Positions 16,775 through 26,575 of a DNA stretch of 64,000 nt are shown here, one piece after another; positions within the stretch are counted from its first letter, which is position 1, and each line of letters begins with the position of its first letter. The notes below the pieces were generated by a model that was not told the origin of the DNA, made no database searches, and saw only the letters and a program-made list of their open reading frames with translations. Position numbers and translations under genes: made by a program. Source of the stretch: Hyphomicrobiales bacterium (GTDB taxonomy: Bacteria > Pseudomonadota > Alphaproteobacteria > Rhizobiales > Rhizobiaceae); assembly GCA_900472785.1 (NCBI GenBank), contig UCJH01000039.1:1-64000 (forward strand), read 5' to 3'.

Positions 16775-18592
16775 ATGAAACTGTCTATTGCACGAGGCCT
16801 GGTGATTTTCGGGGCGATCGTCGCCGCGGGTTTGATGATTTCGATCGGAATCAAAACATACGCCTTCAACAAGCTGCGGGTGAACGGGCCGATCTATACG
16901 CAAGTGGTCTACGGCAAGGACCTGGTGGCAGATATTCTCCCGCCGCCATTGTATACGGTCGAATCCTACATGCTGGCGATGGAGGCTGCATCGAGCCCCG
17001 AGCTGGTCGAAGGCAACCTTGCCAAGATCGTCGCCCTGAAGAAGGCCTATGACGATCGGCGTGCGTACTGGAAAGCATCGACGGCTCCGAAATCGTTGAT
17101 GTCCAAGCTGGAGAACGATGTCCTGGCAAGGGCGGATGTCTACTGGCTGACGATGGAAGCCAAGTTTCTGGCTGCGTTCAAGGCCGGTGATCCGACGCTC
17201 GCCGCCGGTGCGATACCGGAGCTGAAGGCCGCCTTCCACAACCACGAGAGTGCAGTCAACGAACTCGTCGCAATGGCAGACGCCTTCCTCAAGCAGGAAG
17301 AAGCCGGCGCTGCCTCGGAGACGAGTTGGCTCTCGATAGCCGCCACCATAAGTTCGGCGCTTTCAGTGCTGCTGCTGCTGGGCGGTCTGTGGTTTTTCCG
17401 TCACCGCGCGGTGAAACCCCTGGCCGCGATGTCCGGCTATATGCAAACGCTGGCCGCCGGTGACTATAGCCGCGACGTGCCTTACGTCGAGCGCGCCGAC
17501 GAGATCGGCGACGTCGCCACCTCCGTTGCGGTCTTCCGTCAGGCGGCGATCGAGCGCCGCACCGCGCGTGAGCGGGCCGACGACGAGCGACGCTATCGGG
17601 ACGAACAGGAGGCGTTGCGCGAGCAACAGAAATCGGTCGCGGAGGGCAGCCGGCTGAAGGTGATCGAAGAACTGACCCGTGGCCTGGAGCGGCTTTCGGT
17701 GGGTGATCTCACCATTCGCATCGAGCAGGAATTTTCGTCGGAATATGAAGAGCTACGGGCCGAATTCAACACCAGCGTCGAACGGCTCGCCGAAACGATT
17801 TCCAGTGTCCTGCAGACGACAGCCCGGCTGCGCACGAGTTCCTCGGAAATCGCCGGTGCGACGGACGACCTGGCAAAGCGGACCGAACAGCAGGCCGCCT
17901 CGCTGGAGCAGACCGCCTCGGCTTTCGACGAGATCACGGTGACGGTGCGCAACTCCTCCGAACGCGCGCGGGAGGCCAATCTGGTGATGACCGCTGCCAA
18001 GGACAGTGCGGAAAAATCGGCACTTGTGGTGCGGGGCGCGGTCGCGGCCATGGAGCGCATCGCCGGCTCGTCGACGGAAATCCGCCAGATCATCAATGTC
18101 ATCGACGAGATCGCCTTCCAGACCAACCTTCTGGCGCTGAATGCCGGCGTCGAGGCAGCCCGTGCCGGCGATGCAGGCAAGGGCTTTGCGGTCGTTGCCC
18201 AGGAGGTTCGCGAACTGGCCGGCCGCTCCGCGAAGGCAGCGAAGGAAATCAAGACGCTGATCGAAACCTCGGCACGCGAAGTGGCGGGTGGCGTGGACCT
18301 TGTCAACCAGACCGGGGAAGCATTGATGGGCATCGAAGGACACGTTCAGCAGGTGACCGGTCTGATCGGCGTCATCGTCACCGCTTCGGATGAACAATCG
18401 GCTGCCTTGTCGGATATCAATGCCGCTCTCCACCGGATGGACCAGATGACCCAGCAAAATGCGGCGATGGTCGAAGAGACGAATGCCGCCTGTCGGGAGC
18501 TCAGCAACGAGGTGCTGGATCTCGACCGTGCAGCGGGCCGATTCCAGGCCGCGGGAAAGGATCATGCACCGGCTGCGCGCAGGGCCGCCTAG
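16775..18592 (+). CDS. Methyl-accepting chemotaxis protein, membrane-bound
   Basis: The ATG at 16775 follows GGAGAGGG and gives 605 residues; the frame's earlier ATG adds 12 residues ahead of the membrane segment. Layout: transmembrane helix at about 7-28, a mostly helical periplasmic sensor of about 165 residues, a second helix near 198-218 ([13 protein letters not shown]), HAMP at about 220-275 and again around 312-360 ([18 protein letters not shown]), then the signalling domain. The hairpin tip reads [20 protein letters not shown], so it should couple to CheA and CheW. No C-terminal CheR tether is seen; the chain ends [14 protein letters not shown]. The ligand is unknown. Confidence 0.92.
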   Translation: MKLSIARGLVIFGAIVAAGLMISIGIKTYAFNKLRVNGPIYTQVVYGKDLVADILPPPLYTVESYMLAMEAASSPELVEGNLAKIVALKKAYDDRRAYWKASTAPKSLMSKLENDVLARADVYWLTMEAKFLAAFKAGDPTLAAGAIPELKAAFHNHESAVNELVAMADAFLKQEEAGAASETSWLSIAATISSALSVLLLLGGLWFFRHRAVKPLAAMSGYMQTLAAGDYSRDVPYVERADEIGDVATSVAVFRQAAIERRTARERADDERRYRDEQEALREQQKSVAEGSRLKVIEELTRGLERLSVGDLTIRIEQEFSSEYEELRAEFNTSVERLAETISSVLQTTARLRTSSSEIAGATDDLAKRTEQQAASLEQTASAFDEITVTVRNSSERAREANLVMTAAKDSAEKSALVVRGAVAAMERIAGSSTEIRQIINVIDEIAFQTNLLALNAGVEAARAGDAGKGFAVVAQEVRELAGRSAKAAKEIKTLIETSAREVAGGVDLVNQTGEALMGIEGHVQQVTGLIGVIVTASDEQSAALSDINAALHRMDQMTQQNAAMVEETNAACRELSNEVLDLDRAAGRFQAAGKDHAPAARRAA

Positions 18593-19149
18593 CATGGGCG
18601 TAACCAACCCAAGGAACTCGCAGTGGTGACGCCGAAGCACCAGTGCCTCGCTGACCTCAGTGCCGGCGAAGTCGACGTCGTTGAGATCGCGGCAGGCTGG
18701 AAAGCCTTGCGGTTCAGCTGATGGGCCGTCTATCGAACTTTGTGTTCTGCCGGTTCGTGGCCCGGCCTTTGCCATAGCTGCGTTTGAGTTGCTGCAGTAT
18801 AATGAGCCTCCGTTTTCTCGGCGCATTGTAGCGTCTGACATTGGCCTTCGGCTGATGGGTGTGCGTCAGGGTCTGTGGCGAATCGATGCTGGGCGGTGTG
18901 AAGGATTTGCCGTCGATGAGACGATGCAGCAGGTCCAGCGCCACACCACTGTCGGACTACGCCCATTACGCCATGTCGATCCCTCCAGAGCCCCGCTGAC
19001 CACGCGAAGGGTGATTGGGGCCTATTCCCGGTGAGAATTCCCGCAATACCGGGCCAGATCTCAGAACAAATCGATAGGCATTTCCGGCTTTGGCCCGATT
19101 GTGCCCCTGCCTCCCAGGATAAAAGAGCCAGCGGCAGCCTGATTTTCAC

Positions 19150-19167
19150 TGAGAAAACCTTTTCTCA
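19150..19167. promoter_or_regulatory. LacI-family operator, site A
   Basis: TGAGAAAACCTTTTCTCA: perfect 8-bp arms around a central CC, 39 bases upstream of the lacI-type ATG. The length and central symmetry are typical of LacI-family sites. Probably autoregulatory and controlling the arabinofuranoside operon. Confidence 0.65.
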
Positions 19168-19168
19168 G

Positions 19169-19174
19169 TTGACA
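19169..19174 (+). promoter_or_regulatory. Candidate -35 box of the lacI-type gene
   Basis: TTGACA lies between the two operator sites, 32 bases before the ATG. The -10 would fall inside or next to operator B, so bound repressor would block polymerase. No clear -10 consensus is seen. Confidence 0.4.
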
Positions 19175-19182
19175 AATTTTTA

Positions 19183-19198
19183 GGGAAAAGGTTTTCTC
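19183..19198. promoter_or_regulatory. LacI-family operator, site B
   Basis: GGGAAAAGGTTTTCTC, the inverted version of the site A core (GAGAAAACCTTTTCTC) with one mismatch. It ends seven bases before the ATG. Confidence 0.6.
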
Positions 19199-19205
19199 TT
19201 CAAAC

Positions 19206-20240
19206 ATGAAGGAGGCGAGTTTGAATATCGGAGGGTCTAGAAAACGAATCACGATCCATGACGTTGCGGCGGCGGCCGGCGTCAGTATTTCGACGGCGTC
19301 GAAGGCGTTGAACAACAACGGCCGCATGGGGGACGACACGCGCGAGCGGGTCAAGCGCGTGGCAAGCGAGATCGGTTTCCGTCCGAACGCTCTTGCGCGC
19401 GGGCTGCTCAGCAAGCGCAGTTTCACCATCGGACTTCTGACCAACGACACCTACGGCCGCTTCACGCTGCCAGTCATGGCGGGGGTTGCGGAAGCTCTGG
19501 TCGATCATGGCGTCTCGGTCTTCCTCTGCGCGATCGAGGACGATCCGGCGCTGGGCCAGATCCATGTCGAGGCCATGCTCGACAAGCAGGTGGACGGCAT
19601 TATCGCGACGGGAAAGCGTATCGATCGCAGCTTGCCGGTCGATCTGTCCAACCTCCCGGTACCGGTGGTCTATGCCTTTACCGAAGGGCGGCCGGACAGC
19701 GTCAGCTTCCGATCCGACGATGCGCAGGGCGCGGAACTGGCTGTGGAGTGGCTATCGCGCATGGGACGGCGGCGGATCGTGCATCTAACCGGTCCGCAGG
19801 ATTTCTTCTCGGTGCGGGAACGCGCCGATGCCTACAGCAAGGCGACCGGTGGCATGGAACCCGTTCTTTACGGGGTCTGGTCGGAAAGCTGGGGCCACGA
19901 GGCGGTGGCCCGGATCTGGAGCGCGCCCGGTGAGAAGCCGGATGGTCTGTTTTGCGGCAACGACCAGATCGCCCGGGGTGCGGTCGATGCGTTGCGCGAG
20001 CGGGGTATCAAGGTGCCGCAGGATGTGTCGGTCATCGGCTTCGACAATTGGGAAATTGTCGCCGCCCAGACGCGGCCGCCGCTGACCACGGTGGATATGG
20101 AACTGAAGGAACTCGGGCGGCAGGCCGGTTTGACTGTGCTGGCGCTGGCGGAGGGTCGGCCTGTCGAGCGGGGCGTAAGGAAACTGCCATGCCGGCTGGT
20201 TGTCCGGCAGTCGTGCGGGGGGAAGCCCTCGGAAGAATGA
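19206..20240 (+). CDS. LacI-family transcriptional regulator of the arabinofuranoside operon
   Basis: The 344-residue product has the LacI helix-turn-helix at residues about 13-35 (ITIHDVAAAAGVSISTASKAL) with hinge helix GFRPNALARGL. A periplasmic-binding-like sugar domain follows: IGLLTNDTYGRFTLPVMAGV, DKQVDGIIATGKR, and PDGLFCGNDQIARGAVDAL, then VSVIGFDNWEI near residue 280. It is the first gene of the series lacI, binding protein, two permeases, GH127, ATPase, all on the plus strand. The two palindromes just upstream are its likely binding sites. The inducer is probably a free or linked L-arabinose sugar, inferred from GH127. Confidence 0.92.
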   Translation: MKEASLNIGGSRKRITIHDVAAAAGVSISTASKALNNNGRMGDDTRERVKRVASEIGFRPNALARGLLSKRSFTIGLLTNDTYGRFTLPVMAGVAEALVDHGVSVFLCAIEDDPALGQIHVEAMLDKQVDGIIATGKRIDRSLPVDLSNLPVPVVYAFTEGRPDSVSFRSDDAQGAELAVEWLSRMGRRRIVHLTGPQDFFSVRERADAYSKATGGMEPVLYGVWSESWGHEAVARIWSAPGEKPDGLFCGNDQIARGAVDALRERGIKVPQDVSVIGFDNWEIVAAQTRPPLTTVDMELKELGRQAGLTVLALAEGRPVERGVRKLPCRLVVRQSCGGKPSEE

Positions 20241-20280
20241 GCAAGGGCGCTAAGGAGAGCGCCCGTTTGGGAGGAGTGTC

Positions 20281-21519
20281 ATGATCAAGCGTCTTTTGTC
20301 AGCGACCAGTATCGCTGTTCTGTGCCTCGCATCGTCGGCATCGGCGGCCGAAAAAGTCGAGATGTGGGTGCGCACGGGTGTCGGCGATGCCTTCAAGAAA
20401 ACGGTGGAAGCCTATAATTCCAGCCACGAGAACCAGGTCGCAATGACCGAAGTGCCGTTCTCGGAGCTGGTGCAGAAATATGCAACCTCGATCGCCGGCG
20501 GACAGGCGCCCGATGCGCTGTCGATGGACCTGATCTACAACCCTGCCTTTGCGGCGGCCGGGCAATTGGAAGACCTGACGGACTGGGCGAAATCCCTGCC
20601 CTATTTCAATTCGCTATCGCCCTCGCACGTCAAGCTCGGCACCTACCAGGACCGGATCTACGGCCTGCCGCTGTCGGTCGAGACCTCCGTGTTCGCCTGG
20701 AACAAGGACCTTTACAAAAAGGCCGGTCTCGATCCGGAAAAAGCACCGTCGAGCTGGGACGAAATTACCGCCAATGCCGAGAAGATTCGGGCGCTGGGTG
20801 ACGATACCTATGGCTTCTATTTCTCCGGCGGCGGCTGTGGCGGCTGCATGATCTTCACATTCACGCCGCTGGTCTGGGGATCGGGCGCCGACATTCTCTC
20901 AGCCGACGGCAAGACTGCCACGCTTGATACGCCTCAGATGCGCAAGGCCGTCGATATCTATCGCACCATGGTCAAGAAGGATCTGGTGCCGGCCGGTGCA
21001 GCCAGCGACAACGGCGCAAATTTCCTTTCCTTCACCAACGGCAAGATCGGCCAGCAGAGTCTGGGCGCATTCGCGATCGGGTCGCTGGTGACTGAGCATC
21101 CCGAAATCAATTTCGGCGTTACACTGATCCCCGGTGCCACCGGTGGAACATCCTCCTTTGCCGGTGGCGACAATTTCGTCATTACCAAGGGCACGCCGAA
21201 GATCGCCGCGGTCAAGGAATTCCTCGAATATATCTATTCCGAGGACGGCCAGAAAATCATGGCGAAATACGGTAGCCTGCCGACCCGTGGCGATATCGCC
21301 GACAAGGTGCTGGACGGTCTCGATCCCCGCCTTCAGGTCGGCATCCAGGCAATTTCAGTCGCCAAGACACCCTATACGTTGCAGTTCAACGACCTGATCA
21401 ACAGCGCCAACGGCCCTTGGGCGACCTTCACCAGCGCTGCGATTTTCGGTGACGACGAGGATGGCGCCTTTGCCAGTGCGCAAGGCGAGATGCAGTCGAT
21501 CATCGACAGCGGCCAGTAA
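20281..21519 (+). CDS. Sugar ABC transporter, periplasmic solute-binding protein (family 1)
   Basis: It captures the sugar in the periplasm for the two permeases downstream. The 412-residue product has a signal peptide (MIKRLLSATSIAVLCLASSASAAEK). The fold is typical of extracellular solute-binding family 1: SELVQKYATSIAGGQAPDAL near 60, YGLPLSVETSVFAWNKDLYK near 124, SSWDEITANAEK, and SFAGGDNFVITKGTPK near 290. GGCGGCM near residue 180 is unusual, with two cysteines that could form a disulfide. It has a GGAGGAG ribosome site, and a strong stem-loop follows. Confidence 0.93.
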   Translation: MIKRLLSATSIAVLCLASSASAAEKVEMWVRTGVGDAFKKTVEAYNSSHENQVAMTEVPFSELVQKYATSIAGGQAPDALSMDLIYNPAFAAAGQLEDLTDWAKSLPYFNSLSPSHVKLGTYQDRIYGLPLSVETSVFAWNKDLYKKAGLDPEKAPSSWDEITANAEKIRALGDDTYGFYFSGGGCGGCMIFTFTPLVWGSGADILSADGKTATLDTPQMRKAVDIYRTMVKKDLVPAGAASDNGANFLSFTNGKIGQQSLGAFAIGSLVTEHPEINFGVTLIPGATGGTSSFAGGDNFVITKGTPKIAAVKEFLEYIYSEDGQKIMAKYGSLPTRGDIADKVLDGLDPRLQVGIQAISVAKTPYTLQFNDLINSANGPWATFTSAAIFGDDEDGAFASAQGEMQSIIDSGQ

Positions 21520-21539
21520 CTCCTCCCCAAGGCTGCTGC

Positions 21540-21569
21540 GACCGGAAGGCGAAAGCCCGCCTTCCGGTC
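21540..21569. other. Intercistronic stem-loop between binding protein and permease
   Basis: GACCGGAAGGC, 8-base loop, GCCTTCCGGTC: a perfect 11-bp stem 21 bases after the binding-protein stop. Such hairpins commonly protect the upstream mRNA or partly terminate, so that more binding protein than permease is made. The tail ATCCTTTC is weak. Confidence 0.6.
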
Positions 21570-21600
21570 ATCCTTTCAACCGTCCCCGCGGAGCACCTGG

Positions 21601-22518
21601 ATGACCATTTCCGGTTCGAACGCCCTGTTGCCCAGACGCCGTCGCTCCCGCAGAACGGGCTTGCGCGGTCTGGTCTACATCGCGCCCGCCATGGCGCTCG
21701 TCGTCGCCTTCTTCGTCGTCCCGGTGATCTTTACCGGCTGGATGAGCCTGCACAACTGGCCATTGATGGGCGGCACACGTTGGATCGGTTTCAAGAACTA
21801 CGTCCGCATGTTCCATGACGCCCGCTTCATGTCGGCACTGCAGTTCACGGCCTACTATACCGTCATCGTGACGATCGCGATCTTCACCGTTGCCTTTCCA
21901 TTGGCGATCTTCGTGGAAAAACAGCGGCGTTTCGTCGGTGCCTACCGCACCATTATTTTCCTGCCGGTCGTCGTCGGGCTGGCGACAGCCTCGCTGCTTT
22001 GGGTATGGCTTGCCAATGTCGACAGCGGTTTCATCGGTCCGGCGCTCAGGGCGCTCGGCTGGGTCGACAAGAGCCCGAACCTTCTGGCCACTTTCGACAG
22101 CGCCTTTCTCACCATCATCGTCATGGTCGTCTGGAAGATCGCCGGTTTCACCATGATCATCCTGCTCACCGGCCTGCAGGCCATTCCGTCGGAACTGACG
22201 GAGGCAGCCCGCATCGATGGCGCGGGACGCTGGCAACGCTTCCGGTACCTGACGTTGCCGCTGATGCGCAAGACAATCGCGCTGGCACTGATCATCTCCG
22301 TCACTGGCTCGATCCTCGCCTTTGACCAGTTCTATATCATGACATCAGGCGGGCCGCAGAACCGGATGATCTCGGTGGTCTACTACATCTTCAACCAGTC
22401 CTTCGTGTCCTTCAATCTCGGCTATGGCGCGGCCCTTTCGATCGCGCTTCTCGCCATTCTGGTGGCAATCAGCATCGTCCAGCTCTGGCTGCTTCGCGTC
22501 CGGGAGGAAAAACCGTGA
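21601..22518 (+). CDS. Sugar ABC transporter permease (MalF-type)
   Basis: The 305-residue inner-membrane protein has about six helices, the first at residues 20-45 (VYIAPAMALVVAFFVVPVIF). The binding-protein-dependent permease motif that contacts the ATPase is EAARIDGAGRWQRFRYLTLP near residue 200. QFYIMTSGGPQNRMISVVYY is typical of the MalF/UgpA subgroup. Its last four bases overlap the start of the second permease (ATGA type), so the two are translationally coupled. Confidence 0.93.
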   Translation: MTISGSNALLPRRRRSRRTGLRGLVYIAPAMALVVAFFVVPVIFTGWMSLHNWPLMGGTRWIGFKNYVRMFHDARFMSALQFTAYYTVIVTIAIFTVAFPLAIFVEKQRRFVGAYRTIIFLPVVVGLATASLLWVWLANVDSGFIGPALRALGWVDKSPNLLATFDSAFLTIIVMVVWKIAGFTMIILLTGLQAIPSELTEAARIDGAGRWQRFRYLTLPLMRKTIALALIISVTGSILAFDQFYIMTSGGPQNRMISVVYYIFNQSFVSFNLGYGAALSIALLAILVAISIVQLWLLRVREEKP

Positions 22519-23393
22519 CACCTGTGAAAACGACGTCCGCCAAGCAGCGGCGCGCCCGGATCGCCGCCCGATCGAACGGCGCCTATCACGCCACCGGCAT
22601 CGCCGTTTCGCTGTTCTTTCTGGCGCCCTTCGTCATCGCGTTTCTGGCCTCCTTCCGCCATGGCGCGGAAGCCGGCCTGCCTCCTCTGCCGCCATGGCCG
22701 ACCAATGGTTTCAGTCTCGACGCCTATAGATTGCTGGATGGCTTCGGGGCTGGAATCTGGCAGCATATGCTGAATTCACTGCTGGTTTCCCTGGCCACGG
22801 TTGTCTTGACCGTCATCGTAAGCCTGCTCGCCGGCTACGGCTTCTCGCGCTACCGGTTTCCACTGAAGAACATGCTGTTCGTGCTGATCATCGCCACGCT
22901 GATGATCCCGTTTCAATCGATCCTGACGCCGCTCTTCATCATCCTCGCCAAGCTCGGGCTGAACAATTCGCTGCTCGGACTGACGCTGGTCTATGTGACG
23001 CTGCAGCTGCCCTTCTCGGTGTTCATGATGCGGAACGCTTTCGACGCGGTGCCGAAGGAGATCGAGGAAGCGGCCCGCATCGATGGGGCCCGTGACCTCG
23101 GATTGCTGGTGCGCGTGCTGCTGCCGCTGGTGCTGCCGGGTGTGGCGACGGTCGCGATCTTTGCCTTCCTGAATGCCTGGAACGAGTTCCTGGCCGCGCT
23201 GATCCTGCTCTCCAGCAACGAGAAATACACACTGCCGGTTCTGATGATGGCGGTGCGTGCAGGGCGCCTCGGCGCGGTCAACTGGGGCGCTGTGCAAGCC
23301 GGCGTCGCCGTCATGACGATCCCCTGCCTGATCGTCTTCCTGCTGTTGCAACGCTACTACATGCGCGGGCTGATGGCCGGCGCGGTGAAATGA
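22515..23393 (+). CDS. Sugar ABC transporter permease (MalG-type)
   Basis: The 292-residue inner-membrane protein starts with GTG at 22515, overlapping the previous stop. The EAA loop is EEAARIDGARDLGLLVRVLLP near residue 195. FAFLNAWNEFLAALILLSS and the C-terminal QRYYMRGLMAGAVK are the usual MalG/UgpE-type endings. It pairs with the upstream permease to form the channel. A 22-base gap leads to GH127. Confidence 0.93.
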   Translation: MTPVKTTSAKQRRARIAARSNGAYHATGIAVSLFFLAPFVIAFLASFRHGAEAGLPPLPPWPTNGFSLDAYRLLDGFGAGIWQHMLNSLLVSLATVVLTVIVSLLAGYGFSRYRFPLKNMLFVLIIATLMIPFQSILTPLFIILAKLGLNNSLLGLTLVYVTLQLPFSVFMMRNAFDAVPKEIEEAARIDGARDLGLLVRVLLPLVLPGVATVAIFAFLNAWNEFLAALILLSSNEKYTLPVLMMAVRAGRLGAVNWGAVQAGVAVMTIPCLIVFLLLQRYYMRGLMAGAVK

Positions 23394-23415
23394 TCCTAGA
23401 GAAACGGACGAAGCC

Positions 23416-25344
23416 ATGAACACGATGAAAAGAGACCGCCAGTTCCGCCCCCTGCCCGTGCCCAGTGTCGATATCCAAGGACTTTTTGGCGATCGTCAGG
23501 ACGCGATCTGCGACACCACCGCCGAAACGCTGCTCGACCGCTGTGTCGAAGCCGGCATGGTCGACGCCATCGATACCAGCCAGCCGAGCCCCGGCATCGT
23601 TATCCCGATCCAGCCCTGGGGCGGCACCACACAGATGTTCTGGGATTCGGATCTCGGCAAGTCGATCGAGACGGTCGCCTATTCGCTCTATCGCCGGCCC
23701 AACCCGAAACTTCAGGCACGCGTCGACGAGATCGTCGACATGTACGAGAAACTGCAGGACGAGGACGGCTACCTCAATGCCTGGTTCCAGCGCGTCCAGC
23801 CCGATCGCCGCTGGACCAACCTGCGCGACCATCATGAACTCTACTGCGCCGGGCACCTGATCGAAGGGGCTGTGGCCTATTTCCAGGCGACCGGCAAGCG
23901 CAAGCTGCTCGACATCATGTGCCGCTATTGCGACTATCTGATCAAAACCTTCGGTCGTGGGGAAGGACAGCTCCGCGGCTATTGTGGTCACGAGGAAATC
24001 GAGTTGGCGCTGGTGAAGCTAGCCCGGGTTACAGGTCAGAAGAAATATCTCGATCTCTGCAAGTTCTTTATCGACGAGCGGGGTACCGAACCGCATTTCT
24101 TTACGGAGGAAGCGGTCCGCGACGGTCGCGATCCTGCCAATTTCATCCAGAAGACCTATGAATACAGCCAGTCACACGCGCCGGTACGCGAGCAGGCAAA
24201 GGTCGTCGGCCATGCGGTGCGGGCCATGTATCTCTATTGCGGCATGGCCGATATCGCCACCGAATATAGTGACGACAGCCTGACGGCAGCGCTCGATACG
24301 CTTTGGGACGATCTCGTCACCAAGCAGATGTATGTCACCGGCGGCATCGGGCCTGCCGTTTCCAACGAAGGCTTCACCGACTATTACGACCTGCCCAACG
24401 AAAGCGCCTATGCCGAAACCTGCGCCTCCGTCGGCCTCGTCTTCTGGGCGAGCCGAATGCTGGGGCGCGGCCCGAACCGCCGCTATGCCGACATCATGGA
24501 GCAGGCGCTTTACAACGGGGCCATGTCGGGCCTGTCGCTCGACGGCAAGACCTTCTTCTACGAAAATCCTCTGGAGAGCGCCGGCAAGCACCACCGCTGG
24601 ATCTGGCATCCCTGCCCCTGCTGCCCGCCCAATATCGCCCGTCTGCTCGCCTCGATCGGTTCGTACATGTACGCGGTGTCGGACGACGAGATCGCCGTCC
24701 ATCTTTATGGCGAGAGCCAGGCACGTTTCGAAATCCGTGGCGCTGCCGTCAGTCTGTCGCAGAAGACGCGCTACCCTTGGGAAGGCGCGATCGGATTCGA
24801 CATCACCGCCGATCGGGTGGCACGCTTCGCTATCACGCTGCGTATCCCCGAATGGGCGGATGGCGCGACGCTGAAGGTCAACGGCGAAACGATCGATCTT
24901 GCGACAGTCACGGTCGATGGCTATGCGCGTCTCGATCGCGACTGGACGAGCGGCGATCATATCGATCTCGATATTCCGCTTAAGCCCCGCGCCTTGTTTG
25001 CCAATCCGCTGGTTCGGCAGGATGCCGGCCGCACGGCGCTCATGCGCGGACCGATGGTCTATTGCGTCGAGGCGACCGACAATGGCGAGGGCTTGAACGG
25101 CATCAGGCTGACAGGCGGCGTCTCGCAGGCAAAGACGGCGCAGATGGAAGACCTCGGCGGCGCCGTGGCTCTCGATCTTCCTGCGACCCGCGACAGAGCC
25201 GATTGGGGAAACACGCTTTACCGCACCGCGCCGCCGGAAGCGGAACAGGCAATGGTGCGGTTCGTACCCTATCCTTTCTGGGACAACAGAACCCCCGGCG
25301 AGATGCTCGTCTGGGTCAGGGCGGGCGAACGCAATGATGCGTGA
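23416..25344 (+). CDS. GH127 family glycosidase, probable beta-L-arabinofuranosidase
   Basis: GH127 enzymes release beta-linked L-arabinofuranose, as found on hydroxyproline-rich plant glycoproteins. The 642-residue length fits. An (alpha/alpha) barrel occupies the first two-thirds. The zinc/catalytic cluster can be read as Glu318 (VSNEGF), Glu334 and Cys336 (AYAETCAS), and Cys402 and Cys403 in HPCPCCPPNIARLLAS, the same set as in HypBA1. GHEEIELALVKLARVTG and LYCAGHLIEGAVAYF are family motifs. There is no signal peptide, so it works in the cytoplasm on imported short oligosaccharides. It ends 11 bases inside the ATPase gene. Confidence 0.88.
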   Translation: MNTMKRDRQFRPLPVPSVDIQGLFGDRQDAICDTTAETLLDRCVEAGMVDAIDTSQPSPGIVIPIQPWGGTTQMFWDSDLGKSIETVAYSLYRRPNPKLQARVDEIVDMYEKLQDEDGYLNAWFQRVQPDRRWTNLRDHHELYCAGHLIEGAVAYFQATGKRKLLDIMCRYCDYLIKTFGRGEGQLRGYCGHEEIELALVKLARVTGQKKYLDLCKFFIDERGTEPHFFTEEAVRDGRDPANFIQKTYEYSQSHAPVREQAKVVGHAVRAMYLYCGMADIATEYSDDSLTAALDTLWDDLVTKQMYVTGGIGPAVSNEGFTDYYDLPNESAYAETCASVGLVFWASRMLGRGPNRRYADIMEQALYNGAMSGLSLDGKTFFYENPLESAGKHHRWIWHPCPCCPPNIARLLASIGSYMYAVSDDEIAVHLYGESQARFEIRGAAVSLSQKTRYPWEGAIGFDITADRVARFAITLRIPEWADGATLKVNGETIDLATVTVDGYARLDRDWTSGDHIDLDIPLKPRALFANPLVRQDAGRTALMRGPMVYCVEATDNGEGLNGIRLTGGVSQAKTAQMEDLGGAVALDLPATRDRADWGNTLYRTAPPEAEQAMVRFVPYPFWDNRTPGEMLVWVRAGERNDA

Positions 25345-26428
25345 TGCGACCAGAACCGGTGTCGTGCTCACCGATATCCGCAAGAGCTTCGGCAGCCTGG
25401 AGGTCATTCATGGCATAGACCTGAAGATAACGGAGGGTTCCTTCGTGGTCTTCGTCGGGCCATCCGGTTGCGGAAAATCGACGCTGTTGCGCATGATCGC
25501 CGGGCTTGAAGAGGTGACCGACGGGGAGATCGAGATCAAGGGACGCGCCGTCACCGATCTCGATCCCTCCGATCGGGGTATCGCCATGGTGTTCCAGTCT
25601 TACGCGCTGTACCCGCATATGAGCGTGCGCGACAATCTGGCCTTCGGCTTGAAAATGGCCCGGACGCCGGAAGCGGAAATCGAAGCGCGGGTCAGGGCGG
25701 CTTCGGCGATCCTCAAGATCGATCCGCTGCTCGACCGCCGGCCCGGGCAGTTGTCCGGAGGACAACGCCAGCGCGTGGCGATCGGACGGGCGATCGTGCG
25801 CAAGCCGGATGTCTTCCTGTTCGACGAGCCGCTCTCCAACCTTGATGCGGAACTGCGCGTCTCCATGCGCATCGAAATCGCCAGGCTTCACCGCGAACTC
25901 GGCAATACGATGATCTACGTTACCCACGACCAGACGGAAGCGATGACGCTCGCCGACGTCATCGTCGTCCTGCGCGATGGCCGCATCGAGCAGACCGGCA
26001 GTCCGCGTGAGGTTTATGAAAATCCCGCCAATGTCTTCGTCGCCGGCTTCATCGGCTCGCCACGGATGAATCTGCTGGCGGCGCGATGGGCAGGTGACGG
26101 ATCCGTGCAGGTTGGTGCGGTTCGCGTCCCGGTATCGCCGGAAATCGGCAAGCCGTCCGGCGACAAGATTACGTTGGGCATACGCCCCGAACACTTGCTC
26201 GTTTCCAGCGCCGGCGAAGGGATGCTGCAAGCCAAAGTGGATTTCTCGGAATATCTGGGTGGCACCCAGTTCCTGTATTGCCAGACGGACGACGGACAGT
26301 CGATTATCGCAGAGCACCGGTCGCCGGTTCCTGTCGACGCCGGCGATACCGTTCACTTCTCATGGGACAGCGCACAGCTGCGACTTTTTGACAGTGCCGG
26401 AATACGCATCCATGGCTCTCAGCGCTAA
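25334..26428 (+). CDS. Sugar ABC transporter ATP-binding protein (MalK/UgpC type)
   Basis: The ATPase powers import through the two permeases. Walker A is GPSGCGKST near residue 43, signature LSGGQRQRVAIGRAI near 135, Walker B VFLFDEPLSNLD near 155, switch histidine in VTHDQTEAMTLAD. The 364-residue length includes the C-terminal TOBE/OB regulatory domain (ITLGIRPEHLL onward). The start overlaps the GH127 stop. A complete importer is therefore encoded in one operon. Confidence 0.94.
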   Translation: MMRDATRTGVVLTDIRKSFGSLEVIHGIDLKITEGSFVVFVGPSGCGKSTLLRMIAGLEEVTDGEIEIKGRAVTDLDPSDRGIAMVFQSYALYPHMSVRDNLAFGLKMARTPEAEIEARVRAASAILKIDPLLDRRPGQLSGGQRQRVAIGRAIVRKPDVFLFDEPLSNLDAELRVSMRIEIARLHRELGNTMIYVTHDQTEAMTLADVIVVLRDGRIEQTGSPREVYENPANVFVAGFIGSPRMNLLAARWAGDGSVQVGAVRVPVSPEIGKPSGDKITLGIRPEHLLVSSAGEGMLQAKVDFSEYLGGTQFLYCQTDDGQSIIAEHRSPVPVDAGDTVHFSWDSAQLRLFDSAGIRIHGSQR

Positions 26429-26575
26429 ACGGGTGCAGACATATGGTTGGTTGGCGATGGAGTGCGGAGCCGCCCTTAGGAAATGGTTTTTGCGCCACCG
26501 CGCTTCGTAGCCGATCAAGAGCTGGCGCTGATCTTAGACCAGGAGGTTGAAGCCCTTCGCGATAAGGACTGCGTT

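Larger units (their letters stand above)
18593..19205. other. 613-base stretch without a convincing gene
   Basis: Short frames exist on both strands (plus 18660-19034, minus 18714-18944), but none has a clear ribosome site or a recognisable motif. Base composition is less GC-rich than the flanks around 18770-18880. It could be a decayed gene. The last 60 bases contain the LacI-gene promoter and two operator-like palindromes. Confidence 0.4.
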
